Shown here piece after piece: positions 23,487 to 35,471 of a DNA stretch of 64,000 nt; the first letter of the stretch is position 1; every line of letters starts with the position of its first letter. The stretch comes from Elymus sibiricus (lineage: Eukaryota > Streptophyta > Magnoliopsida > Poales > Poaceae): contig CM077665.1 in the NCBI GenBank assembly GCA_039707655.1, positions 140,927,148-140,991,147 on the forward strand. Direction: 5' to 3'. Under the pieces are notes generated by a model. That model was not told where the DNA came from. It made no database searches and worked only from the letters and a program-made list of their open reading frames with translations. The translations under genes and the position numbers were made by a program.

Positions 23487-24948
23487 GTGTACCTTACTAG
23501 CTCTCGTAGTAGTGCCTGGGTATTAGATACCGGTTCGGTTTCTCATATTTATAACTCGAAGCAGGAACTACGGAATAGATGGAGGCTGGCAAAGGATGAG
23601 GTGACGATGCTCGTCGAAAATGGTTCCAAGGTTGATGTGATCGCCGTCGGCATGCTCGCTCTTCAGTTACCATCGAGATTAGTTTTAAACCTAAATAATT
23701 GTTATTTGGTGCATGCGTTGAGCATGAACATTATATCTGGATCTTGTTTATTGCGAGACGGTTATTCATTTAAATCAAAGAATAATGGTTGTTCTATTTA
23801 TACGAGTAATACCTTTCATAGTCATGCACCCAATGTGAGTGGTTTATTCTTGTTGAATCTCGACGTAGTGATACACATGTTCATAACATTGATGCCAAAA
23901 GATGCAAAGTTAATAATGATAGTACCACTTCCTTGTGGCACTGCCGCTTAGGTCATATTGGTGTAAAGCACATGAAACTCCATGCTGATGGACTTTTGGA
24001 ATCACTCGATTTGGAATCGCTTGTTACATCCAAACGATGCCTCATGGGCAAGATGAAGAAAACCCCGTTCTCCGGAACAATGGAGCGGGCAAGTGACTTG
24101 TTGGAAATCATACATACTGATGTGTGCATTCCAATGAGTGTTGAAGCGCGCAGTGGATATCGTTATTTTCTTACCTTCATTGATGATTTGAGTAGATATG
24201 GGTATATTTACTTGATGAAACACAAGTCTAAAATGTTTGAAAAGTTCAAGCAATTTCAGAGTGAAGTTGAGAATCATCGTAACAAGGAGATAAAGTTTCT
24301 ACGATCTGATCATGGTGGAGAATACTGAGTTATGAGTTTGGTATGCATTTAAGACAGTGTGGAATTGCTTCATAGCTCACGCCACCTGGAACACCACAGC
24401 GTGATGGTGTGTCCGAGCGTCATAATCATACTCTATTGGATATGGTGCGATCTATGATGTCTCTTAATGATCTTCCTGTATCGTTTTGGGGATATGCATT
24501 AGAGATAACTACATTCACTTTAAATAGGGCACCATCTAAAGCCGTTGAGATGACACTGTATGTATTATGGTTTGGCAAGAAACCTAAGTTGTCGTTTCTT
24601 AAGGTTTGGGTATGCGACGCTTATGTGAAAAGGCTTCAGCCTGATAAGCTCGAACCCAAAGCGGAGAAGTGTGTCTTCATAGGATACCCTAAGTAAACAA
24701 TTGGGTCCACCAAGAGTGGATCCTTTCTAGAGAAGGAGTTTCTCTCGAAAGAATTGAGTGGGAGGATGGTAGAACTTGATGAGGTTGTTGATCCGTCACT
24801 TCAATTGGAGAGTAGGACGACACAGAAAGATGTTTCTGTGACGCCTACACCAATTTAATAGGAAGCTAATTGTGATGATCATGAAGCTTCATATCAAGTC
24901 ACTACCAAGCCTCGTAGGTCGACAAGGACACGTACCGCCGCTGAGTGG
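23487..24948 (+). pseudogene. pol: Copia G protease and integrase
   Basis: The protease frame (23487-23951) has WVLDTGSVSH with the catalytic D-T-G intact. A frame change near 23935 leads to the integrase zinc domain (WHCRLGHIGVKHMKLH, then MGKMKKTPF; the C-X2-C pair is damaged, reading SKRC) and catalytic core: HTDVCIPM (first Asp), FIDDLSRYGY (second Asp) and DHGGEY, the region of the catalytic Glu, at 24305-24327. A stop follows at 24326-24328. The frame resumes at 24409 (SERHNHTLLDMVRSMMS) to a stop at 24696. A linker continues to the insertion of A at 24948. At least four disabling changes are present. Confidence 0.83.
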
Positions 24949-25625
24949 TGATACGTCTCCAACGTATCTATAATTTTTGCTTGTTCCATGTTTTTATATT
25001 ATCAATCTTGGATGTTTTACAATCATTTTATAGCAACTTTATATCATTTTTTGGGACTAACCTATTGACATAGTGCCAAAGTGCTAGTTGCTGTTTTTGC
25101 TTGTTTTTTACTTCACAAAAAATCAGTACCAAACGGAGCCCAAACGTCACGGAAATTCTTGGAGATTTTTTTTGGACTAGAAGAACCAGCATGGGCCAAA
25201 CAACAACCAGAGAGGGGGCCCAGGGTGGCCACCCTCCACCAGGGCACGCCAGAGGCCCCTGGCGCGGCCTGGTGTAGCGTGCCCACCTCGGGCACCCCCT
25301 CCACCGACTATCGAGCCTATAAATTCCCAAATATTCAGAAAACCCTAGGGAAGTCGACGAAACACAATTCCATCCGCCGCAAGTTCCAGAACCGTGAGAT
25401 CCAATCTAACACCATCACGGAGGGGTTCATCTTCTTCATAGGTGCCTCTCCGATGATGCGTGAGTAGTCCACCATAGACCTACGGGTCCGTAGGCAGTAG
25501 CTAGATGGCTTCCTCTCTCTCTATGATTCTCAATACAATGGTCTCTTGGAGATCTATTTGATGTAGTGACTTTTGCGGTGTGTTTGTTGGGATCCGATGA
25601 ATTTTGAGTTCATGACCAGTTTCTA
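24949..25625 (+). repeat. Left LTR fragment of A
   Basis: First 677 bp of the LTR with terminal palindrome (24950-24968), GC hairpin (25237-25274) and TATA-like cctataaattcc at 25314. It stops abruptly at agtttcta, where B pol begins. Confidence 0.88.
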
Positions 25626-27132
25626 GGAAATGCAGAAGCTGGCGGGATGCGTGACCACCTTGTGACGCTTCGTCTCCAGGCTCGGTGAGCGTGCCCTCCC
25701 CTTCTTCAAGCTCATGAAGAGGAAGGGCCCTTTTGAGTGGACCCCAGAAGCAGAAGCGACTTTTCAAGAACTCAAGCAGTACCTAACAAACCCTCCCATC
25801 ATGGTGGCGCCCCGCGCTCGCGAGCCTTTGGTGCTCTACTTAGCGGCAACCCCCCATTCGGCCAGCGCAGCGCTCGTGGTGATCCGAGAGGAGCGTGCCA
25901 GCTCACGTGCGAAGGGAGGTGGTTCGCAAGAAGTCGCACAACACTCACCACCTCAGGACGATACTCCTGATGCCCTCGCCTCCTCACCAACTCGTGAGGC
26001 ACCTGAGTCCTCCACGCTCCCTGAGGAGCAGGGCGGCGCCGATGCCTCACGCCTCATCGAGCATCCGGTGTAATACATCAGCACCGTGCTGCGGGATGCT
26101 CGCCCGCTACCCCATGCAGCAGAAGCTCCTGATCGCGCTCCTCGTCGCCTCAAGGAAGCTGCGCCACTACTTCCAAGGCCACGCCATCAAGGTCGTCTCT
26201 GTGTACCCGCTGGAGAACATGCTACGCAACCCCAACACTGCCGGAAGGGTTGCAGAGTGGAACATCGAGTTGCAGGCCTTCCACCTAGAGTTCTGCACAA
26301 CCAGAGTCATCAAGGGCGCGGCCCTCGGTGACTTCGTGGCGGAGTGGACGGATGCCCCCGACCGGGGGCTGGATGAGGGCCAGTCCCTCGTGCCCGGCGA
26401 CGAAGCACCCGAAGGCTGGGTCATGCATTTTGACGACGCCTTTGCATGACAAGGCACAGGGGCTGGAGTCGTGCTCATCTCACCGACACAGGACACGCTC
26501 TACTACGCCGTGCAGCTTTGCTTCCAGCATGGCGAGAAGGTCTCCAACAACATTGCAGAGTACGAGGGCTTGATTGCGGGCCTCAGGGCTGCTGCAGCCC
26601 TGGGGATCAAGCGCCTCACTGTCAAGGGCGACTCACAACTCCTCGTCAACTTCTCCAACAAAGAATACAAGCCGAAGGATGAGCACATGGAGGCATACCT
26701 GGAGGAGGTACCTAATATGGAAAAGCGCTTCCAGGGCTTGGAATTGCAGCATGTCCCGCACGGCTCAAACAAGGAGGCGGACAACATCGCCAAGAGGGCG
26801 TCACGCCGCGAGTCTCAGGAGCCTGGCATCTTCGAGGAGAGGCTCTTCAAACCATCGGCGGCGCCCCCGGCCGCAAGCCCGGTGTCGCCTCGCGAGGAAC
26901 TGCCACCGGCGTCATCCGAGGAACAGGGGCGCGAGCTGCTGGCTGATATCCACGAAGGCGACTGCGGGCACCACTCCTCGTCTCGCACCCTCGTGGGAAA
27001 GGCATTCTGCAGTGGTTTCTACTGGCCCACGGCTCTAAATGACGCCGCCGAGCTGGTCCAATCCTGCAAGGCCTCTCAGTTCCACGCCAAGCAGATTCAT
27101 CAACCCGCGCAAGGCCTCCAGACCATCCCACT
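25626..27132 (+). pseudogene. pol: Gypsy B: RT end, RNase H, integrase zinc region
   Basis: Begins in the RT connection (QKLAGCVTTL, stop, FVSRLGERALPFF, then GPFEWTPEAEATFQELK). RNase H follows from about 26410: HFDDAFA then a stop, NIAEYEGLIAG, VKGDSQLLV and NKEADNIAKRAS, so the acidic D-E-D-D set is still present. The integrase zinc domain (GFYWPTALNDAAELVQSC) has lost its last cysteine (C-K-A-S where C-K-G-C is usual). At least two in-frame stops (after 26070 and at 26447) and frame changes disable it. The frame runs directly into the target duplication of C. Confidence 0.85.
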
Positions 27133-28462
27133 TGTTGGAACATGCGGTACGCTACGCTAGCGCCAAATAAAATTTCTACCGCGCACCCAAGAAGACGCTG
27201 CTGGAAATAGATCACGTGATCGGGTTTACCACTAGACGCGCAGTCACCACGGCAGAAGTAGAGTTGGTGATGCGTGTAGTCGATCAGCCGATTCGTCTCC
27301 TCCTCGTGTAGCCGATCTCCCACGAACATCTCCTCGCGGATCCCTCGAACAGTTCGTCCAAGCACCGCTGATGTGATGCCTCCAAGGTATCCACACGTAC
27401 GGGGGCAACATCGGGCGGTGGACTGCTAGGTCCGATCGCACGGCATGGTGGCGTGGGGAGTGGCGGTGGCTGTCGACGGGAGGAAAAAGATCAACCCTAA
27501 AAGGTATGCCCACTCGCCTTTATATAGACCTCCGAGGTGGGCTCAACACTTGAGGCCCATGACTAGTCTATCCCATTTTCCATTCGGATCCAATCCGAAT
27601 GGGCTGCAACCCCTTAAGTGTGCGACCCTATAGGTTCACGTACACATGGACACGACCCGAGTCGATAGTCGGTAGCGGCTCCTAGCAGAACATGCCAACT
27701 CCCATGTGTGCGCAAAGTCGTTAGATGAACCTCGACAATGTGTCAGATACAACATTCCGTTTGCCTCATGATATAGGTTGTAGAGCTCAAGGTGAGTACT
27801 TGTCATCCTTGTGGTAGCTCGACATCTCTTCTCGAAACCGTGATGCAGATTCCCGAACTGGGTTAACACTTAACCCATGTCGCATGGCCATGCTTTTTGA
27901 ATCTGATCACACGGGAGGGACCAGAGAATATCTCTCCTCATGGAGGGGCAAATCCCATCTTGGTTAACCATGTCTCGCGGCGCCATGTCTCATGACTCAC
28001 CCGAAAGCTACCTTTATAACTACTCAGTTACGGAGTAGCATTTGCTAGACCCTAAGTAAGTTGATCCTCATCCCGAGAACATGCGATGACCTCAGGTCTA
28101 GGACATGGCATATACATCGTGATTGAGACTAACAGATGACATTATCTCGCTGTGCTCAAAGTGGGTATGTCCAACTCAGTGATCTCAATCCCCGAGTCCA
28201 TACTATCAGTTTAGCATCTCTATGCACATGACTTGTGAAATGTAGTCATCAACTGAATCGTATACTAGTAAAGGATATGTGTCCGCATAACCTTAACAAC
28301 TAGGGACTATTAGAACAATCATCATACTATATATAGTCTCACAAATAAGTCACATACTTATTGATACATATCACTGATGATGTTCAAGGATAATACAAAA
28401 TACTCATGAATACATAGAAAATGAAATCATCACATGATTGCCTCTAGGGCATATCTCCAATA
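27133..28462 (-). repeat. 3' LTR of C (left)
   Basis: A 1330 bp LTR from tgttggaacatgcggt to gggcatatctccaata; the last bases should be ca (the right LTR has ccaaca), so one base has changed. In element sense it starts with the copia block ttggagatatgccctagagg. A minus-strand TATA motif (ctatataaag) lies at 27518-27527. Confidence 0.92.
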
Positions 28463-28482
28463 GTCTCCCACTTGCACTAGAG

Positions 28483-29521
28483 TCAATCATCTAGGCATCG
28501 TATGCCCATGGACCTCATGTGCATCTCATGCTTCAACTGCGGGAGAGGCTTCGTTAATGGATCAGCAACATTTGCATCCGTGTGTATCTTGCATATGTTT
28601 ACATCGCCTCTCTCGACAATGTCGCGAATGAGGCTAAAACGCCTGAGTATGTGTTGGGTTTTATGATGGTTCCGTGGTTCCTTGACTTGTGCAATAGCAC
28701 CACTATTATCACAATACAGGTCCAACAGATTGGACGAGTCCTGAACGACTCCAAGATCAGAAATAAAATTGTTCACCCAAACACCTTTTTTTGCAGCTTT
28801 AGAAGCTGCAATGTACTCAGCCTCCGTTGTAGAATCAGCTACCGTATCTTGCTTGGCACTCCTCCAGCTCACGACTCCTCTGTTCAGAATGAACACAAAC
28901 CCAGATTGCGATCGACTATCATCCCTATCGGTTTGGAAACTAGCATCAGTATAACTCTTTACAATGAGCTCATCCTCACCGCCATAAACTAGGAACATAT
29001 CCTTTGTTCTTCTCATGTATTTAAGGATATTCTTTACCGCTGTCCAGTGACTCTCACCTGGATCAGCCTGGTATCTGCCTACTACGCTTAGAGAAAAAGC
29101 TAACATCAGGACGAGTACATACCATAGCATACATGATGGACCTGACAGCCGAAGCATACAGAATCCCATCCATGTGTCTTCGCTCATCAGGAGTCGAAGG
29201 ACTCTGAGTCTTGCTAAGACTAATACCATGTGACATGGGCAAGAACCCTTTCTTGGCATCTTGCATGTTGAACCACTTCAACACCTTGTCTATATACGTA
29301 CTTTGGCTTAATCCAATAAGCCTTCTCGATCTATCTCTATAAATCTTGATTCCCAAAATGTAAGCTGCTTCTCCCAAGTCTTTCATCGAAAAACTATTTT
29401 TCAATGAGTCCTTGACAGATTCAAGCATTTGAACATCATTTCCAATAAACAATATGTCATCCACATACAGGATCAGAAATGCAACTGAGCTCCCACTGAC
29501 CTTCCTGAATACACAATGATC
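28483..29521 (-). pseudogene. pol: Copia C: C-terminal RT and RNase H
   Basis: In minus-strand sense the RT catalytic motif YVDDILF lies at 29478-29451, followed by the conserved DLGEAAYILGIKIYRDRS. A frameshift near 29080 leads into RNase H, with SYTDASF, STTEAEYIAAS and LYCDNSGAIAQ carrying the acidic catalytic residues, and ends ADPLTKPLPQ near the PPT. All catalytic residues are present; the frameshift is the main lesion here. The N-terminal RT half is displaced beyond D, at 36096-36733. Confidence 0.87.
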
Positions 29522-29526
29522 ATAGT

Positions 29527-30145
29527 TGTCGTGGATTTGTCACGGCAAGATGTCCGGGTTAACGGACTTAGGTGTGAGGCCATTGCAACTATGTGGCGGC
29601 TTGAGAGGGGTTGGTTGGAATCGAGAGACGCGAATTTACCCAGGTTTGGCCCCTCTGATGGAGGTAAAAGCCTACGTCCTACTTTGTGTTGTATTGATGA
29701 TGAGGAAGACCTCTCGGTTACAAGGGTGCTGTCTTGCTATCTCTAATCTTTGAGAACCTCTAATCTGTCTATCTCTAATGACTTGAATCTGTCCTCTAGG
29801 GGCGCCTTACCCCTCCTTATATAGGTGGAAAGGGTAGGTTTACATGTAGAATCCTTCTAGGAGTAGGATTAGGACTAGTCTCTATTGAATCCTAATCCGG
29901 GTCTTGTTTCCTTTGTGAGGGAGTCTTTCCTCTCCTTGGGCCTTCTCTTGTGAGCCGCCCCTCCAAGCTCGTCCATGAGCCGCCTTGCCGGCTTGCTCGC
30001 TAGGCCCTGGGCCTTGTCGCTCTTTGACCCGCCTGCCGGGTCACCAATGAACCGCCAAGTCTCGACCGGGTCACCCGTGAGTCGCCAAGTCCTGGCCGGG
30101 TCATACTTCCTACCGGGTTATACTTGCGGGGTAATATCCCCGACA
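29527..30145 (-). repeat. 3' LTR of D (left)
   Basis: A 619 bp LTR from tgtcgtggatttgtcacg to aatatccccgaca. A minus-strand TATA motif (cctatataagg) is at 29815-29825. It contains repeated ccgggtca motifs near 30035-30120. Confidence 0.95.
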
Positions 30146-32600
30146 TTAGCCCCCAGGTTAGCATGAATTTATTCATGGTAAGCTGCTGAAATAAGAATAA
30201 ATATGTTAAGTGACCGACTCGCTCCACTGGCCAGTTTAATGAAGTATCTCCTTGAAAATCCGGGTTTCTTCTTCATATGAACGAGCCGTCTTATCAATCA
30301 TCTTGCTTGTCAGTTTTCTTGGAAGTAAAATATTGGGAATACAACACCCATATCCCATTTTGTCGGCCTCCAATACTCTTCAACTTATGAAGCCGGGTTG
30401 CTTATATAAACTCTGCCGGGTTATGATCTTTTGATAATGTTGGGTCATGATTGTTGGTGACGCCGGGTCAAACAACTAGACTCTAGCTGACTTGATAAAA
30501 ATATTGGGATGAAAATCCATCTGATGTAGAGCCGGCCTTCCAACGCTTCAGCTCCATGAAAAAATGAGACCTAGTTCACTCAAAATTTGATAGCTTAAAA
30601 ATTTTCTGCTATTTTTATCTCCATATTACCTGTAGCCCCCAAGCTCCAAGTTTATCCATGATGACTTGGTGTTTTGCAATAGTATCTTTGATTGTGTAGC
30701 CCCCAAGTGCCAGGTTTCTTTTGCTTGCAGCAGCCTGGGACTTGTAACTGTCTTATACTTTATAAAACTTCAACTGGTGTAGCCCCCAAGGGCCGGCTCA
30801 TCAGTATGTGATGGGCCGGGTCTTCAATTTGAACCTCATAATCTGTTTAAACAGTTGAATACTGTAGCCCCCAAGTGCTGGGTCAGTAAGAAGTACTGGG
30901 CTGGGACTTTAGAAAAATATAGAAAGGCTGGCTCATCTCCTTGAGACAACAGGATCTGTTGACCATGTATTGATTTGAAAAGCAACTTGCATTAGCCCCC
31001 AAGTGTCGGGTCGTCTGCCTGCGGCGACTCGGGACTGTGAGAATAATATGACTCATCATAATCTGTTGAATGAATCCTTGACCGTGGTTGTAGCCCGGTA
31101 GAATATCCTAGAATAATGCCTTTATCCTTGACAATGAAAATCCCTGTTCGTGGCTGCGGTGCAACCCGGCAAATATACGTTTGAGAAATCCATGAATGCT
31201 GTAGTCTACCACAGAGCACAAGTTGAAAAAATCCAAGAGCCAGTCAATTAAATGACACGGCATTATATCTGATAGGGCGGCTTTTCAAGAATAATCAATT
31301 TTCCAAGCTGGCTTGAAAAAACCCCAATCATTTAATACTGGTCATGATAAGCCATGATGAAGATCCAGCCATGTTGGCTATTAAAGATCTATGTGTTCCT
31401 GCAGAGGTTACGATATAACCCGGTTTGGTGACCGGCCTTCCGCAGCATAAACAAATATGGATATGCATGTATGATGATGCATGATATGATGATGCAATGC
31501 AGGATGATGTAATGCAAAATGCAATGTATGGCCATAGCCATCTTTCTTCACATTTAATGGCGGCTTATCTTAGGAGACAAGACCTGCAAAAACCACAAGA
31601 CAGAGTATATTCTGTATCGTTTTGAGGGCGGCTTGAGAAGCACAACCCAAAGATGTTAAATCTCTTATGACCTTGCTTTTCTTTTTTGTTTTCGAAAACT
31701 CGTATGCCGGCTCTCCTGGTATGAACTCGCTGTTTGAACTCTTAACAGTACAGGGTCTCTAGTGAGAGTGACCGTCAACTCCTTTGAGCGGCTCAGGGTC
31801 TCTAGGCGAGATTAACTGGTAAGAGCACAACGAACCAGAGAGAGGCACAGCAGGGCATGAGTACCCCCAGGGCCCATAAGCTACCTCTCACGTGACATAA
31901 ATCCGTCGTTTGAACTTTAAACAGTGCAGGGTCTTTAAAAGAGTAACTGTTTAAGAGTACGAGCGGGCCACATAGCGGAGAGTCAGCAGCAGATGGGTGA
32001 GTTTATCCTCGCTTTTCGTAAGCCGGCCCTCACGTGACAAGAGCCGCCGGTTGAACCTTGACCAGTACAGGGTCTCTAGCGAGAGTGACTGTCAAACATT
32101 TTGAACAGCTTAGGGTCTCTAGTCGAGATTAACTGGTAAGAGTTCGGCGGGTCACCTGGCGGAGCAGCAGCAGCATACAGGCAGGTTTAACTCGAACTTG
32201 CGGTGGCTGAAGAGCCGATCAAGAGGGTGTGTAAGCTAAACCCGGTGGGTTGGAAGACCCCAAATGACCTTTGTTGAAATATCCACCTTTGCACCATCTT
32301 GTATGAAGAAATGGCAGAAACTCCAAGTGACTTTATAATGATCCAATGAATCAGGGCACCCATGTTTGAACGGTGCATCATGGCGGCTCGTCCTCTTGGG
32401 CAACTTTTAATTTTCTGAAAACTCGAACTTTGCGAGAGATGAATTCCTTTTGAACCGGATGCTTGTGCCAGAGATTTTCTGACAGCCTTTAAACTTTCAC
32501 CAATGTGGCAGTAGCCCCCGAGATCGGGTGATCCGGGGTTCTTGAATTTGCTGAAACTAGCAACATTTGCTGAATCATGTCTGTGTAGCCCCCAAGTCTT
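30146..32600 (-). repeat. D: repeated PPT-like motif
   Basis: Plus-strand gtagcccccaag or a close variant occurs at 30147, 30632, 30696, 30779, 30864, 30992, 32511 and 32585. In element sense it reads cttgggggctac, nearly the same as the PPT beside the 3' LTR (30146-30157). Between 31701 and 32165 there are also three diverged units, each with a cagggtctytag motif (starts near 31701, 31882 and 32019). Confidence 0.8.
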
Positions 32601-33440
32601 AAGTCGACTCGAGGAGGCGGCTTGAGAGTCTTCATACTTGACTGTGGCATAAGCCAGCATAAAGTTGACAGCTGAACAATGGAATGTGTTGAAGTTGGAG
32701 GAGAGGTGGCGAGTTGATGATCTTCGCGACACTCATTGTATATCCTTGGTGTTGATAACGTGATGTGAATCCACGGAAGGTTGAGGTTGACCGTGGCGGG
32801 TTATAAATGATCCCGTATGAGTTATGTCAGTAAACCGGCTGATGGTTCGTCCTGGCGGGTTGTTGAAGTTAACCAAAAAACCTGCAGTGGCAGCAACTTG
32901 TGCGCCTGTCCATTGAGCCATCCGGTGCAGCAGAGGCTGATAATATTTTTATGATTTGCTCCAGAGTTGTTTGGAATAGACCGGACCGCAGGAGCTGCGA
33001 CTTGCATGTGCTCGCTATGCAGCTCGTGCGGACGGGTGCGGCTCCGGTGTGTTGATGTAGACCGGACTGCGGGGGTGGCCGCTGGAGCGCGTCCATTGGG
33101 CGGCTCGTGCGGGTGTATGCGACCCCGGTGTGTTGATGTAGACGTGGAAGTCAGCCGCGGCGTTCGAAACCAGTTTGATAGCGTAGATGAGAGGGTTGGC
33201 CGCGGCGTTTGTAAGCCGGCGCGGACGGCGAGTTGCCCATGGCGTTGTAGGCAAGCACGAATCGGCGAGTCGGCCGTGGCATTGTAAGCTGGCGCGGATG
33301 GCGAGTCGGCCGTGGCGTGTTGATGTAGCCTGGACCAATAGGGGCGGCGGCTCCGTACTCGCAATATGACGCCGCTTTTGTACCGAGTCATTGTCCTGCG
33401 TAGAAAAATACCGTAGGACAAAGTAGTTATTCTCAAAACA
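32601..33440 (-). repeat. D: internal minisatellite-like segment
   Basis: The block gtgttgatgtag recurs at 33048, 33129 and 33317, and the block ggcgagtcggccgtggc with variants recurs between 33225 and 33318 at roughly 40-50 bp spacing. No coding frame is defensible. Confidence 0.6.
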
Positions 33441-35001
33441 ATTTAAAGCATACTGATAAAATAAATAGGGTGGATAACACCTGGTATTTTTTCCTTGGAT
33501 GGACGCGGACGCTGGTGTAGCCTCAGCACCCACGCTGGTTTAACACCTGGGTTTTTTTTTTCAACCACCCCCACCCTGTGTCTGTTTTCCACTGTAACCG
33601 GAGCCGGCCCCTGCTTTTTCTTCACGGGCGGCCGATCGGAGGGCGTGCGGAGTGGAGCCGGCGCTTGGCCGCACGGGCCTGCCAAGCCGGCCGGGATGGC
33701 GAGCCGGTGGGCGGCCGGAGCGGAGGCGGGGAGGAGCAGGTCGCATGGAGGGCGTGGACGAGGCGACGCATGTGGCGGCTGACCTGGGCGTGCGGCAGAG
33801 GGCCGCCTGGATTCGAGGCAGAGGCTATGGCGACGGCGGGGGCGCGGTGACGGGGTGGAGCGGCTCAACGGGCGCGGTGGGGCAGAGCAGGCCAGCTTGG
33901 ACACGGTAAGAGGCGGCGCGGCAGGCGTGGCAAGCCGTCGGAGCCGAAGCGTGGCTATGGGGATGGCGGCTCGTCAGTGGCCAGCAGCTTGAGGCGGGGG
34001 GATGCGGAGCGCGATGACGGGCCAGCAGGCAACCCCGGAAGGCAGCGGAGGCCGGGGCGTCCCGGAGCAGCGGCCGGCTGTAGGCAGAGGCGCGAGGTGG
34101 ACGGGGCGAGGGCGAGTCAAGGCGGGCCGGCCCGAGGCGGGCGGAGCCGCCAGGGGAGACGGGCAGCAGAGGCGACGCTGCGGCGGCCAGGGAGCCATGG
34201 CGCGGCGGCGGGGGCGACTCAAGGCGAACCACGGCTCGGAGCGGGCGCGGCGTGGTGAGACCGCGGGGGGAGCTGGTGCAGCGAGGCGTCCAGCGCGAGA
34301 CGTGGCCGCGGTGGTGAGACGGCTCAAGGCGGAGGTAGGTGCGGCGGTGGAGCTGGTGCAGCGGGCGACAGCCATGGCGCGGCGGCAGAGGCGAGCGGCG
34401 GAGACCGCGGGGGCAGAGGCGAGCGCTGCAGGGGAGATGCCATGGTGGAGGGCCTGCTCGAGGCGGAGGCGGAAGCGAGCAGGGATCGGCGACGCGGGGC
34501 GGAGCAGACTCGGAGCGGGCGCAGCCGGCTCTAGAGCGAGGAGCGGCTGAGGCCAGGTGGAGGCGAGGCGGAGCCGCGTCAGTGAGGTGCGGTGGCGCCG
34601 CAACCGGGCGCGAGGCGGCGGTCTCCGACGCGGTGAAGGCGAGCCGGCTGGACGGCCACGGCGCAGTGGCTGAAGCTGGCGGGGCGGCCACGGCACAGCG
34701 GCTGAGGGCTGAGGCGAGGAGGATGGAGGCGGCCGCCGGTGGAGTGAGGCAAAGCTAGCTCGACGGGGACGTGGCTGTGGATGCGGGCCGGCGAGGCCAG
34801 GCGCGACGGCGGAGCAAGCCGGAGGGCGGGAACAGAGCGCGGGCGCGTGAAACAAGCCGGAGCCGGCACAGCGGGGCAAGGCGAGCGGCAGAGGTGGCCC
34901 GCGGTGGCTCGGAGACGCAAGGAGGCCAGCGAAGCCTGAGTCTGCCTCCGGGTCGGGGTCATGGTGTGCTGCTCTCCACTTTTTTTTATTCTTTTTCTTG
35001 A
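33441..35001. other. D: very GC-rich block open in several frames
   Basis: About 1.5 kb of purine-skewed GC-rich DNA (gcggcggag-type sequence). Frames up to 301 codons are open on the minus strand (34879-33974) and over 140 on the plus strand, all with low-complexity Ala/Pro/Arg or Gly/Ala/Arg composition. High GC content alone lowers stop frequency, so I do not call a gene. It lies where gag should be in element sense. Confidence 0.55.
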
Positions 35002-35450
35002 CCCCACCGTGAAAACTAGTACTTTAGTGACACTAATTGATGCAACGTAATAGCAATGTTTGATTCTTCGGATCCGACACCAGTACGTGTACCAACTGCC
35101 GCTCGGCGGATTTGACGTGTGTGAAGCCGCAGCTTTGCTTCGGTTGCCTTGATTTTCGGGAGAAGTGGCGACGCGTCGGAATTGACTCGTTCTCTGATCA
35201 GCAGAGGAAGTTTTGAACTTTGATCTGGACTCGGTCGACTGCTCATGTCGGTCATCTCGGCGGATCCTACAATTTGGCGAATCGCAGGGCAGCAGCAGCG
35301 GATGGACCGTAGGCCTAATCTTCTTTCACCATAGATCATGAACTCAGAGTTGATGAAGAATCTTCCGTGCCGGATCTTGCGGATCCGGTGGGTCATAAGT
35401 TTTCTGATCCCTAGGAGAGATCCCTTCAAGAACACAACACCACCGTGCGA

Positions 35451-35470
35451 GGCCCCACGGTGGGCGCCAA
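35451..35470 (-). other. Primer-binding site of D
   Basis: Minus-strand ttggcgcccaccgtggggcc starts two bases from the 5' LTR. The same site with one change (ttggcgaccaccgtgg) follows the LTR of E at 57891. Confidence 0.85.
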
Positions 35471-35471
35471 C

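Noticed and set aside
23487..24328. An endogenous pararetrovirus
   Set aside because: Integrase, LTRs, PBS and PPT are present in copia order; no movement protein or viral coat-like domain is seen.
24949..25625. A solo LTR of A interrupted by B
   Set aside because: The left and right parts overlap by 321 bp, so a single cut LTR does not explain them.
28483..29259. An independent single-exon gene
   Set aside because: It is the RNase H end of copia C, beside its PPT and 3' LTR.
33974..34879. A 301-codon minus-strand host gene
   Set aside because: Low-complexity composition, other frames open on both strands and location in a young LTR element; GC content explains the open frames.
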